NCBI GenBank assembly: GCA_002049455.2
Contig: KV919247.1
Coordinates: 1-40,402 of the forward strand
DNA: 40,402 nucleotides
Source: Porphyra umbilicalis
Lineage: Eukaryota > Rhodophyta > Bangiophyceae > Bangiales > Bangiaceae
Direction of reading: 5' to 3'
Made by a program: the position numbers and the translations under genes. Positions 1-9,684 of the stretch are shown in pieces. The notes beneath the pieces were generated by a model. The model ran no database searches, was not told where the DNA came from, and worked only from the letters and a program-made list of their open reading frames with translations. The first letter of the stretch is position 1, and each line of letters opens with the position of its first letter.

Positions 1-588
1 GTGTCCATGTGTTCTTCCAAAGTGTACTTTTGGCCGCTGCGGGCCAGTTGAGCAAAAACAAATGATCGTACGGTCCATAGACACGGAAGCAAGACATACA
101 TGATTCGAGCGAGGGGTTAGAGACGGTCTCGATGACAACGGTGATGAGTCCAATGTCACCGCGTCGGAGGCTTTCTGCCCAACACCCTCCTCCAAAAACG
201 CATCACACAAAGAAAAAAGCGGCTCGTATAAACGTACAATGAAGCAGAGCACACTGAACAGGAGTACGGACGATTCCCTTCATGCACCTGCCGCAGCCGC
301 AGTCAATCAGACAACACAAAAGGAGGAGCCAGAAAAAAGGCACGCAGCACGTGAGATGCCATGCCCATACCAACCGCACATCAATACCATACAAAAGCAC
401 GAGTGAGCGATATGCGTACAAACCAAGGCACAGTTCCCCCGACAAACGAATACGCCGCCACTGACGAGCAAGAGCAGATGCTTCACCTGATATGCAGCAG
501 AGGCACCACCCGTTCCCGACACAACGTACCATTCGCACATGACGGTTGAGATCCCCCTGGTGAAAGCACGACATCTTGCACAGGTCAC
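1..588. other. intergenic, no gene seen
   Basis: The composition is clearly less GC-rich than the genes further in, and no reading frame shows the strong G/C third-position bias seen in the recognised genes. Open frames here, including a Cys-rich one on the minus strand, look like chance. No tRNA, rRNA or repeat of note was seen in this stretch. Confidence 0.5.
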
Positions 589-1691
589 TATGGCGCGTCG
601 CCAAAGAATGATCGGATCCGAGCAAGTTCCACAGCAAGTTGCAGCATGCTGTGACCGTGCTGTGACTGTGCTTTGAAATAAAATTGCATGCTGAGGGCTC
701 CTGGATGGCTCTGTGGGAGGCAAGGACGATCACAGCAATTTTAAATTCTGTGCTGTGAGCTGCTGTGAACTGCTGTGACTAGCTGTGAGCAGGGTTGTCA
801 GCGTTTGGTTTGGTTTGCCAAACATGAACGGAATTCAACCTGATTCACTTGAACGCTGGAGCGTTCAGGTTGAACGCAACATGTCAAAGGCCGTACTTGT
901 TCCGCGTAATACTTAGTGTGCCACGTTTAATGTAGTTGAGATTGTGCTTGGGGAAGTCGGGTTGTCTGACTCGAGCTCCATCGAGCTCGAGTCGCCAAGC
1001 CGATGTAGCGTGTGCATAGTAGGCCTGCTGCAGTCCCGGCGACAGAGCCCTGCTTGCCTGCCACACCACCGCGACACAATCCAAAGGACTTGTACGAGCC
1101 GACGCCGGGGCGACGACGTTGACAACTGCCTGGGCCTCCGCGCAGTAACGGAGACGGGGGGACCAAACAGAAAGGACCAAACACCGAAACGTGTAGACGG
1201 AGCGTTGAGGGAGAGTGGATGCCCCGTTGTCTGAGAAGCAGCTTGCTGCACTCCACGCAATCCTGGGTGCGACCACGCCCCATCCATCCTCCAGCCAAAA
1301 AGGCTATGATTTACGCACACGTTGACAGCAGATGCATGGATCTACGTACTCAGCGCCTAGGGTGCTACACAGCCGATTGGCAACAGTTGACATGAAGGAG
1401 GGTCTGGGAGCAGAACTCTCAGCGCGACTGACCTGCAGGGGGCATGGCAACGAGGCAGTCAGAGCGGCCGCACAGCGCCGAACCACCTGGCTGATCAATT
1501 TGAAGTGGTCAACGAAAGCTCTTGTCTGCCCCGGCAATTAATCATAAATATAACCAAGTCGTTTGTCGTTTGGTTTGGTTCGTTTCTTGAAATCAACCTG
1601 ATTCATCGAACCATCTGTAGATTCAACATGAACTTACAACCCTGGCTGTGAGCGTTTCTCAGATCCGATCATTCTTTGGCGACGCGCCATA
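589..1691. mobile_element. non-autonomous TIR element (about 1.1 kb)
   Basis: A perfect 30-nt inverted repeat joins 589-618 and 1662-1691. The arms begin TATGGCGCG and end CGCGCCATA, so a TA dinucleotide lies at both outer edges, as expected if TA is a target-site duplication of the Tc1/mariner type. Inside are TGCTGTGA-like short tandem repeats (about 643-786), a direct repeat (802-847 and 1567-1605, sharing TTGGTTTGG and CAACCTGATTCA) and a perfect 11-bp stem hairpin at 968-993. No transposase-like reading frame is visible, so this would be a non-autonomous element. The superfamily is inferred only from the TA ends. Confidence 0.6.
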
Positions 1692-1843
1692 ACGTGCCGC
1701 CGCTGCTTCCCCGCTGCGTTGACGTTGACGCTCTCTCGCAAAAAAATATAATCAATTTCATATAATTAGTGTATCGTAATTTCTTCCACAATACGACCTA
1801 TGCCAACGCACATGAGGGAAGACCTCCCGATGGCGTGCCGGAG

Positions 1844-1865
1844 TCTCACACATCTCTGTGTGAGA
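1844..1865. repeat. short perfect hairpin
   Basis: A 9-bp perfect stem (TCTCACACA / TGTGTGAGA) closes a 4-nt loop in AT-richer intergenic DNA. There is no adjacent gene end for which it would act as a terminator, and no function is inferred. Confidence 0.5.
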
Positions 1866-1931
1866 TGCTGCTGGAATAGGCCCGGAAGGCCGATTTCCTT
1901 AACACAGCATCCGGAAACAGTGAATAGTCCT

Positions 1932-2037
1932 CTGGGCGTGCCGTTGTATGACAAAGGCAACTCAGACGGCCCGTGAAACGAAAGCTGGGCGTGCCGTCGT
2001 ATGGCAATGGCAACTCAGACGGCCCGTGTAACGAAAG
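1932..2037. repeat. 53-bp tandem duplication, two copies
   Basis: Copies at 1932-1984 and 1985-2037 abut directly and differ at four positions by eye. Each starts CTGGGCGTGCCGT and ends AACGAAAG. The high identity suggests a recent duplication. It lies about 540 bp upstream of the glycosyltransferase start, and no function is evident. Confidence 0.8.
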
Positions 2038-2578
2038 ATTAAGACCCCCGGCATGCTATGCATATCAACGCGAAATTTGAGGCACACGTCAGCAGCGACG
2101 CCGCGCTCCCGTTGGCGCTTCGCACAGCGCATACACAGCGCTGCCGAGGCCACACGCATGGTTGCCGACACCCTGCGCGCTGTTTGTGGGTGGCCTGATG
2201 GCACTTGTCAGGGACGGTCGTTCCCCCCAAATCAGCGCGTGGGCGCCCATCCCCCGAGCCGCGGCGCAGCGGTCACCGTATCCATGACCGAGGACGCGGG
2301 GGGGGAGCGCCGCCCCACCCACCCCCGGGTTCTCCTTTGCACGGTCACGCAGCCCGTGCGGCGCCCCCCGGGGCGGCGCGGCGAGTCGCGAGTCGCACCG
2401 ACGGGCGGGCGGGCGCGTTGCCGTTTCCCCGTCGGCCTCTGCCGGCCCGTGTCGGTTTGCGGGTCGGTCCCCCCCAGACGTTGCCCGTGGGGCCGGCCAC
2501 GGCGCTCGGCGCGCCGTCTGGCTCCCCGGCTCCCCCGGCTCCCCACCAGCGGCGCGTGCCACCCGGCTCGTCGACGCC
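2038..2578. other. upstream region of the glycosyltransferase gene
   Basis: GC content climbs steeply across this stretch. Long open frames run through it on both strands, but they are consequences of GC richness and none resembles a known protein. It probably holds the promoter and 5' leader of the gene starting at 2579. No TATA-like element was recognised. Confidence 0.4.
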
Positions 2579-4736
2579 ATGCCCCGCACGTCTGGGTCCC
2601 CCTCCACCACCCCCCTGCGTGTGTGCCTCGCGCTCGTCGCCCTGCTGGTCGTGGCCCTCGTCGCGCAGCAGCTGTCGCCGGATGTGAGGCGGCAGCGGGC
2701 GCTGCCGGGCGCCCGGGCGCGCGTCGTCGGCTCGTCGGCGGCGGACGGTGGCGCCCAGCGGTGGGGGCGGGTGCGCCCGTCGCTGGCAGACCCACCGACG
2801 GCGGCGGCGGCGGCGGCGGGTGCCGCCCGCTCCCCCACCTCCCCCCGAGTGGCGGCACCCCCACCGACCGGCGGCGGCTGCGGCGTGTGGGGTTGGGCGG
2901 GCTTCCTGGCGGGCCCCCGCATGGCCACCCACGTGACGGGGGTGGCGGGCACCCGCGGCGTGGCGGTGGAGACGTGGACGCACACCCGCTCGGGCGCGTC
3001 GTCGGCGACCGGCAAAGTTGGGATGACCGTCTACCGCCGAGACGCGCGCGGCTGCGCGGCGGTGGCGGCGGCGACCGACGCCACGCGGGCGGGCGTGGAC
3101 CCAGCGCCCACCGGCGGCGGCGCCGCCGCTGCGCACCCGCTTTGGACGCGCCTCCTGTGTGGGCCGCAGGGGCGTGGCGGTGGCGCCGACGGCGCCGACG
3201 TTGCGGCCGCGGCGGTCGCACCCGCAGCGGCGGCGGCGGCGGCGGCGGCAGCAGCGTCCGCGCCCGTGGTCGCCGTCTTCCTCCGCGGCAAGGCGTGGAC
3301 CGACGTCTTCAACAGTGAAGCCACCAACCTGTGGCACTTCCACGCCGCCCTCTACAATGTGTGGGTGAGCGTCGTGGCGTCTGGGGTGGCCCTCCCCCTC
3401 CCGTCGCCCCTCCCGCCGCCCCCGTGGGCCCCCTCCGACGCGTCCCCGCACCCGCCGCCGCCGGTGCTCCTGCTGCTCCTCGGCGCCAACGAGTGGGCGA
3501 CGGCGGGGCTGCCCGCCGCCGACGACGCGCTGCTCGTGTCAGCCGCGTCGCTGGCGCGCGCGCCGGGCCACACGGGCGTCCACCTGCAGGCGGTGGCCGA
3601 CGTGTTTGGCGGCCGCCTCGTCGTTGCGCGCGCGCCCGTGGTGGTTCCGGGCAACGAGGAGGGCACTGCCGCCGACGTGGCGGCCGCGGCCGGCGCGGTG
3701 GAGCGGGCGCTGGCGGCTGCGGGCGGCGTCGGTCGGCCGACGCGCCTCGTCGTGCCGTTTGTGGACGGGCTGTGGTGGGATTTGGCGTGGGACACGGACC
3801 TCGCCGCCGCCCTCCGCTCGCCGACCGTCGACGGGGGGGTGTGCCGCGGCTCCCTCCTCGACGCCTACCGCACCGCGTTGCTGGCGGGGGCGGGCGCGTC
3901 TGGCGGTGGCGGTGGCGCCCTCGACGGCGGGGGCGGGACTGCGCGCGGTGCGCCGCCTGCTGGCGGCTTCCCACACGTGTGTTTTGTGAGCCGCCAAGAC
4001 CGGGGGCCGTCCGAGTTGAGCGGGGAGGAGCCCGCGCGTAACATGGACCCAACCGTACTACTACGGCTGCTGCAGGCGCTCGGCGCGCCGCTCTTCCTCG
4101 CCCCGTCACTGCAGGTGGACAGGCGGGCGCCGACCGCCTCGTCTTTCCCCGACGGCACCTCCCCCCCCCCCCCTCACCCCTCACACCCAATGTCAACGAC
4201 ACCACTGCCTCGGCGACTGCGGGCACCGCCGCTGCCGCCGCCGTGGCGGTCACCACCGCCACCGCGCGCGGCAGCGTCGGGGGCCACCTCCGCTTCATCG
4301 CGGCCGAGTGTGGGGTGCTCGTCGGCGCGCACGGCGCCGGCCTCGTGGGCGCCCTCGGCCTCCGCCCCGGCGGGTCGGTGGTGGAATTTGCGGTGCCCGA
4401 CAAGGGCTACCGCTACTTTGCCAACGTGGCCGCCCTCCTCGACGGCGTCGCGTACGTGGGCCTGCCCGTGCAGCGGGGGGCGGCGGGGGAGTGGGACTTG
4501 ACGCTTCCGGCGGGGGGGGTGGAGGCGGCGGCGGCGGTCATCCAAGGGCAACTGGCCGGCCGACTTGGCGGGGAGGGGACGGGGGGGGGGGGGGGGGGGG
4601 GGGGGGGGGCGCGGAGCTGGCCGCCGCCGTGCGCTCGGCCGTGGCAGCCACCGCGAGGGAGCGGCCGCTGCGCTATCGGCGTCAGACTCTCGGCGGGCCA
4701 CCGCGTAGGCCGCCGATGATACGGGACGCCGGGTAG
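2579..4736 (+). CDS. GT61-type type II membrane glycosyltransferase, frame broken at C13
   Basis: Likely a Golgi-lumen glycosyltransferase of family GT61 (DUF563), the group containing plant and fungal xylosyl/arabinosyl and EOGT-like enzymes; donor and acceptor are unknown. The ATG at 2579 opens a short basic N-terminus and a membrane segment (about residues 14-32), then an Ala/Gly/Pro-rich stem. A conserved-looking core has NLWHFHAALYNVW (about residues 250-262) and a VSRQDRGPSELS segment. The GT61 hallmark VGAHGAGL followed by PGGSVVEF lies at about 4320-4390, but one frame away from the start. The switch coincides with a C13 run at 4161-4173, where one extra C would join the frames. A second ambiguity is the G29 run at 4581-4609, so the C-terminus is 4719 in one frame and 4736 in another. 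An intron is possible but no good GT..AG pair restores frame. Family assignment is fairly secure; intactness is not. Confidence 0.65.
4581..4609. repeat. G29 homopolymer
   Basis: Twenty-nine consecutive G residues lie in the 3' part of the glycosyltransferase gene. They would encode poly-Gly in any frame, could fold as a G-quadruplex, and are very prone to length error in sequencing. The downstream reading frame therefore cannot be trusted. Confidence 0.9.
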
Positions 4737-5399
4737 GGGGGAGGCGTCCCGGTGGCAGCCGGGGGGGCGGTGGGTGGCCTCATCGGGCAATGGGGGGGCG
4801 GGGGGGGAGTGGCCTGCGTCACGGGTGCAGGAAGCGCGTGTGCGTACGCACCAGTACCGCATCGGGCTGGAGCCACGTGCGACGCATGCCGGTAACAGTG
4901 TGCAGTGGCCAGAGCGGGCGGCGCTGCCCCTGAATTGTGTTATAAGCTGGTCGCCGATGGGGTCTGTACGCTCGCAGGACGGCACTGGTCAGCAGGCGGA
5001 CGTACCGTGCGGGGCAAAGGCGGCGCCGGTCAGGCGGGAGCGGTGCTTGGGGGCGTGGCCCCAGTCGCGCCTGTGCCCGAAGCGACTGGTGCAACGGACG
5101 GGCGTGGCGCTGCTACTCGCCCACGCCGTCGTCGCAGCTGGTCGCGCGTCGGTGCTCGACCGTCGAGAAGGCCACGATAATGACCACGGCCGCACGTGCA
5201 TGTCTGGGGAGTCAATCGAACACAGGCGCAAGGCGGACGATTGCACACAAAGCAGCATTCAAGCAGTGTCAAAATCCCTGTCGTGCGTGTGATGTTACAA
5301 AGCACGCGCCCAACCCCTACAGTCGGGGTATTCTTGCCTGGGCGGCAGTGCCCATGCTCGCATACACCCTTTCGTAGGTCCTTGTAGCCACAGAGATGC
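4737..5399. other. intergenic, no gene seen
   Basis: This stretch separates the glycosyltransferase from the disrupted minus-strand locus. Open frames on both strands lack consistent third-position bias and recognisable motifs. It probably contains the 3' end of the upstream gene. Confidence 0.4.
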
Positions 5400-6296
5400 A
5401 TGACCTGAAGGACGTTGCAGCTCCGGCAGTCGTGCCTGATGGCTGCAAGCTGCGATGGCGGCGACCGCGGGCGCCCGCTCCGCCGCCGAGCCGTGGCGCT
5501 CGCGCGCCCCCCCCCCCCTGTGTTTCAGCGCCTCCCGCACGACGAGCGGGCGGGCGGTGAGGGCGTGGCCGTCGAGCCCCCCACCCGCAGCCGCGTCGCC
5601 GCCGCCAAACGTGGCCACGCGCACACTGCCAATGCGGCGGGCGGGGGCGGCGGCAGCGTCTCCGCACCCGCCCCCGCCGCCGCTGTCGCCCGCCGGCGGG
5701 CGCGCGAGGCTCCCGTCCAGGATGCGGCCAAAGCAGCGAAACGCGTCGCCGGGACTCGCCGCGTCTCCCTCAGACGCAAAGTCGCCGACCAGAGAGCGTG
5801 GCGCCGCAGCGGGCGCGGCCGCCGGGGGGCGCCGCCGGCACCGCCGCCGCCGACAGTGCCGTCGCCCCCGCTGCCGCCGCTGCCGCCGCTGCCGCCGCTG
5901 CCGCCACGGTCGCCGCCGCGGCCGCCGCCGCCCGTTGCCGACACGCGGATCGGGCGGCCGCAGAGGCGCGCGCGAGGTCCAACACCTCGGAGGCGGAGGC
6001 CGCGTCTGCGGCCGTGTCCAACTAGCCAAACGCGTAGCCGGGGTGTCCCCCTGTGGCGCGGTCGGGCGGCAGGTACACGTGCTGGACGGGCGCGACGTGC
6101 GTGCACGGTTTGGTAAGGAGGGACTCGGTGGGGGTGGGGGGTGTCGCCGAGGCCCCCAATGTGGGTGGGCGCTTTGAGTGGGCGGTTGGCGGGGATGGAG
6201 TGTTGTCGACCCATCTTGGAAGATGATGACATCGGAGGGGGCGGGGAAGGGCACAATGGTGGCGATGCCAGGGTGGAAGCGGGTACAGTGGTACAC
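5400..6296 (-). pseudogene. unrecognised disrupted gene on the minus strand
   Basis: Several stretches on the minus strand have protein-like composition and mostly G/C third positions, but not in one frame. Reading down-coordinate, they are a segment with HPGIATIVPFPAPSD (about 6280-6220); a segment ending ATGGHPGYAFG at an in-frame TAG (6022-6024); a continuation in the same frame beginning LDTAADAASASEV; then, after an Ala/GCC-repeat stretch, a different frame with SLVGDFASEGDAASPGDA (about 5800) running to about 5400. The in-frame TAG inside otherwise coding-like sequence and the frame change near GCC repeats suggest a decayed gene, missed introns or sequence errors. I recognise no family. 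An overlapping plus-strand open frame exists but looks less natural. Confidence 0.3.
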
Positions 6297-6634
6297 CGTT
6301 GAAAGTCATGTTCATCCGTTCGGTACAACGACCGACAAGTATGTAGATGAAAGAAGATATTTGGGACACACTCAAACTTCCGTGAGCGACCGGAAAGAGT
6401 CGAATGTGATTGACTCTATGCCGCAGAGGCAACCCTCCGTGTCCACAGCCCCACACCCCCAAAAACATGCACGGGAATCGCACAGGATAGCGGAGCACAG
6501 CCGTCAAACAGAGTCGGGTCATCCAAACGCCGACGACGAGAAGTACACGGCCGCGACCCGCGCGACCTTCGCCTGGCCACGGGCGACGGCGAAGCGAAGG
6601 ACAGCAGCAGCACCCCCGCCGCCACAAAGCCGGT
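6297..6634. other. spacer between protease and disrupted locus
   Basis: AT-richer DNA downstream of the protease stop on the minus strand. It probably includes the protease 3' untranslated region and the start of the next minus-strand locus. An ATG at about 6307 on the minus strand precedes the coding-like segment of that locus, but in another frame. Confidence 0.35.
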
Positions 6635-8206
6635 CTAGGCGGAGACGACCGAGTCGATCCAATCAGCGTAGCTCGACACCCGCGCGTACACGCCCGGCAA
6701 GCCAGGGCGCGCGCAGCCAATGCCCCAGCTCGTGACCCCAACGATGATTGAGATGGTCGAATCGGCGCCGCCGCGGATGTCGTTGGGCGCCGTCTGGTAA
6801 AGGGGGCCGCCGCTGTCGCCCTGGCACGTGTCACAGTCCCCCTTGGGGACCCCCGAGCAAATCATGTGCGCGGGCGTGTGGCCGTCAGAGACCGGCCGGC
6901 CGCTCGACGTCTTGATGCGGCGGAAAATCTCTTCGCACTTGGCCGGCCCCACAACGCGCGTGTCGACCGACCGCGCGACGCCAAAGCCAGAGCCGTAGCC
7001 TTCCGTGATGACGCCGTAGCCAGCGGAACGAACGCCGGAACCAGCCCAGGGGACAATCGGTGAGCGGTTGATAAGCACGGGCGGCGGCTCGGTGGAGTTC
7101 ACTCGTGGCCACCCTGGCGCGTCAGACCCCATGCGCAGCACGGCCACATCATTTTCGCTCGTGTCGTTGGTGTAGTCGGGATGGACGGTCGCCGCGACGA
7201 CTGTCAAGAGGGGCTGCCCCTTCCCCGGCACCGGCAAGAAGCCAACGATCGTGCCCGCCGTCATGCCGCAATGCGCGGCGGTCAGGACATGCCGCCGCCC
7301 AATGACGGACCCCGTGCATGCAAGGCGGAAGCGACTGCCGCTCTTCTTGAAGAGCTTGACCACCCACAGGCGGGTGTCCGGATTGGTCAGGGGAGTCCCA
7401 CCCACAATGCGATCGAAGGAGCGAGACACCGGCGCGACCGCGGCATTGCCGTCGCGCATGGCGGCCGGCTCGCGTTGGTCCAAAACTTCCTCCTCGTTCA
7501 AGAAGTTCTCCTTGGCTGCCGGCGGAGCTACCGACGCAGCCGCCCGCGAGAGTCTGCGCACGGGGCGGCCGCCAAGGTTGCCATAGGTAATGTCGAGCTT
7601 CGGGCACGTTGCCTCGAATTTGCGGAAGGGCATCAGCAGGGAGGTCTTGCAGCTACCCGACTTGTCGGCGCCGGTACCTCCCCGGAGGACGGCCGTGGCA
7701 ACGACCGTCACGGCGTCCAGGATAACCATTGAGCGGCTTGTGAACCGGAACTTCGCCCGACCGCGCCGCGCGGGCAAGATCTTCTCTTTTGACAAGGACG
7801 AGCGGGAAAGCGTGGAAGCCGCTGCCTTCAGGACTGCCTTGGTTGTGCCCGCCGGCTGCCGCTTAGCGAGAACGAGCTTCGCGTCGAGTGAGAGGCCGGG
7901 CACGTCGCCAAAAGCAGAGACCTTCCAGTAGCAGGGGCACGTGGCAGTGATCGACACAGGGCCGCTGCAAAAGGACGTCGGGTCGCGGCTACCGGGCGGG
8001 CCCGCGCCGACCGGATCGCTGCCCGCCTGGCGGTACAGGGCGGCCGCCAAATCAAAGGTGGCAGGGGTAGAGGCCGACACCGCAGCTCCCACGGCACAGG
8101 TAGCCGCAGCAAAGGTCCCGAGAAGAACCATTGCGGCGGCCGCCACGGTGCCCGAACGGTGGGCACCAAGCGCACCGCGGCCCGCGGGGTACGAAGGTGC
8201 GTCCAT
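6635..8206 (-). CDS. secreted trypsin-like serine protease with long prodomain
   Basis: Chymotrypsin-fold (S1A) endopeptidase made as a secreted zymogen. The first true ATG is at 8206; the open frame upstream has only non-ATG codons. This gives 523 aa. Residues 1-46 form a signal peptide (basic start, then an Ala/Val/Leu core). Residues about 47-266 are a prodomain of no family I recognise, with five Cys. Activation would cut after Arg266 before IVGG (267-270). The triad is His312 (TAAHC), Asp353 (NDVAVL) and Ser465 (GDSGGP). Asp six residues before the Ser (CDTCQGDS) predicts trypsin-like cleavage after Arg/Lys, and WGIGC and PGVYARV complete the S1 site. The gene is a single uninterrupted exon, with a minus-strand TATAAA about 185 bp upstream. 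All catalytic and pocket residues are present. Substrate and role (matrix remodelling, defence) are unknown. Confidence 0.9.
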   Translation of the reverse strand: MDAPSYPAGRGALGAHRSGTVAAAAMVLLGTFAAATCAVGAAVSASTPATFDLAAALYRQAGSDPVGAGPPGSRDPTSFCSGPVSITATCPCYWKVSAFGDVPGLSLDAKLVLAKRQPAGTTKAVLKAAASTLSRSSLSKEKILPARRGRAKFRFTSRSMVILDAVTVVATAVLRGGTGADKSGSCKTSLLMPFRKFEATCPKLDITYGNLGGRPVRRLSRAAASVAPPAAKENFLNEEEVLDQREPAAMRDGNAAVAPVSRSFDRIVGGTPLTNPDTRLWVVKLFKKSGSRFRLACTGSVIGRRHVLTAAHCGMTAGTIVGFLPVPGKGQPLLTVVAATVHPDYTNDTSENDVAVLRMGSDAPGWPRVNSTEPPPVLINRSPIVPWAGSGVRSAGYGVITEGYGSGFGVARSVDTRVVGPAKCEEIFRRIKTSSGRPVSDGHTPAHMICSGVPKGDCDTCQGDSGGPLYQTAPNDIRGGADSTISIIVGVTSWGIGCARPGLPGVYARVSSYADWIDSVVSA

Positions 8207-8390
8207 CGTCAGCTGGAAAACGACGTCGACAGAGGGCGTCACCGACAGCGGCCAAGACAGCGGCGGAAAAGACAGCGGGCGGCTTCTTGTCGTGCCTATC
8301 GGCCTGTTCGCAGCGCCAGATGGCACACACGCTGCCCTTTGTGCTGCTTGGTCGCGCAGTCCTTCGTCCTATGGTTCTCTGGTCGCGGTG

Positions 8391-8396
8391 TTTATA
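8391..8396 (-). promoter_or_regulatory. TATA-box candidate for the protease gene
   Basis: TATAAA on the minus strand, 185 bp upstream of the protease ATG at 8206. A transcription start about 30 bp downstream would give a 5' leader of roughly 150 nt. Position and sequence are the only support. Confidence 0.4.
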
Positions 8397-8776
8397 AGGC
8401 CGATCCTACGGGCCTGCTGGGGACAATACCGCGATGCGAGGGGCGCCAGCGCTGAATTCAAGAGACTCTCTGGGCATGAGTCAGAGGACTCTCTGCGAGC
8501 TGACCGAAGCCACCGAAAATGGCCCCACCCCTTCCGGAGACCCTATTAGAGGCATTATTTTTGGCAGCCTCGTCACACGAACTGAAGATGCGACTCAAAC
8601 GTCGGCGCCAATGAGGCCTTCAACGTCGTTGCGGCTGAGCTCCGAGGCGTTCATCACGGGTGACGCGAATGGCGACGCACAGGCACGTCAGGGGTGTGTG
8701 TGCCTACGCGAGGCCGATTGCCCCACGGGCTGCAGTTGACACGGCGCTACAATATTGTAAGCCTGGCAGCATCATG

Positions 8777-8917
8777 CTGCCTGCCTGTCCCCGCGCGATC
8801 GCTCAGCAGAAGCCATCCTCGCTCAGTCCCACCCATCCATGATGGATCCATGATGGATGGGTGGGACTGAGCGAGGATGGCTTCTGCCGAGCGATCGCTC
8901 GGGGACAGGGAGCCAGC
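8777..8917. repeat. about 140-bp near-perfect palindrome
   Basis: Arms at about 8786-8846 and 8847-8907 are reverse complements with about three mismatches and essentially no spacer, centred on GGATCC. Weaker pairing extends to about 8777 and 8917. Each arm contains CGATCGCTC, GCAGAAGCC and CCACCCATCC. It would extrude as a very long hairpin, typical of a foldback or MITE element. No coding function. Confidence 0.85.
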
Positions 8918-9473
8918 TTTGGGCGGGCGCGCCTTCCGCGTGCTCGCCTGGCGGTGTGTGCTACGTACAGGCCAGACAACGTCACACGGTATCCGCGGGC
9001 CCCTCTCTCATTTTGGTACAGTAGGGTCGAGAAGGACGCCCAGGGCGCTGTTCAGGGGCGCTGTTCGGGCTCTGTTCGGCTCTGTTCGTGCGCTATTAAT
9101 ACATTATGTACAGTATTAGCGCCCCGCACTCGTTCAGGTCAGGGCGTCTTTTGGGCGCTCTGAAATCAAAAGCGACTATCAACTTCTTCAACAGCTGCTT
9201 GAACGTGATCCAGAGAGCCTTCAGAGAGCTTTACAAACCAAGAAACCCACATGTAGGGTGCTACTAAACAACTGAACACACACAACCGGGGCTACAAGGA
9301 GCGCTGCGGTTTTCCTTGTTTCTGCTCCGCCCACGCGGCCCCAACACAGGGGCTCTGCTTGCAAAAGCCAATCTCTTCGGAATATCGTATCCAAGTGGCG
9401 ACGAACCCTCCTACTCAGATCCGGTGGCGGACAACCAATGGGGAGGCTGCTGCCCTGATGGACGCATCATGCG
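8918..9473. other. intergenic with short CTGTTCGG-type repeats
   Basis: About 9047-9088 holds four tandem variants of a 10-13 bp unit containing CTGTTC. An imperfect hairpin around GCGCTATTAATAC / GTATTAGCGC follows at about 9090-9122. No gene was recognised. Confidence 0.4.
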
Positions 9474-9521
9474 TCAAGGAACAGCCGGAATCCATCGCCA
9501 TGGATTCCGGCTGTTCCTTGA
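9474..9521. repeat. 48-nt palindrome (hairpin)
   Basis: Arms of 22 nt pair perfectly (each side contains AAGGAACAGCCGGAATCCAT or its complement) around a short loop centred near 9497. It sits in the same gene-poor repeat block as the other palindromes. Confidence 0.8.
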
Positions 9522-9644
9522 TCGCTGGCCCACGAAGCACATCCGTGGGTCCCACGTACCACTGGTCTGCTGCCACGGTCCACGCCCGGTGTTGGATGGG
9601 CTCGCACGAGTGCTGACAGGCTCTGCCATGCATCATGCCTGCTA

Positions 9645-9684
9645 CGGGCGGTACTGTACAGTATCATGATGATACTACCGCCCG
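9645..9684. repeat. hairpin with TACTGTACAGTA core
   Basis: The outer stem CGGGCGGTA / TACCGCCCG and inner GTATCAT / ATGATAC pair, with a 7-nt CTGTACA bulge on the left arm. The bulge carries the TACTGTACAGTA motif that recurs in variant form at 11154 and 11391. Confidence 0.7.

Noticed and set aside
2053..3318. 421-codon plus-strand open frame
   Set aside because: Arg/Pro/Gly-rich shadow overlapping the glycosyltransferase in another frame; the latter has the membrane segment and family motifs.
6635..8326. Longer protease start at 8326
   Set aside because: The codon there is GTG. The first ATG is at 8206 and it directly precedes a good signal peptide.
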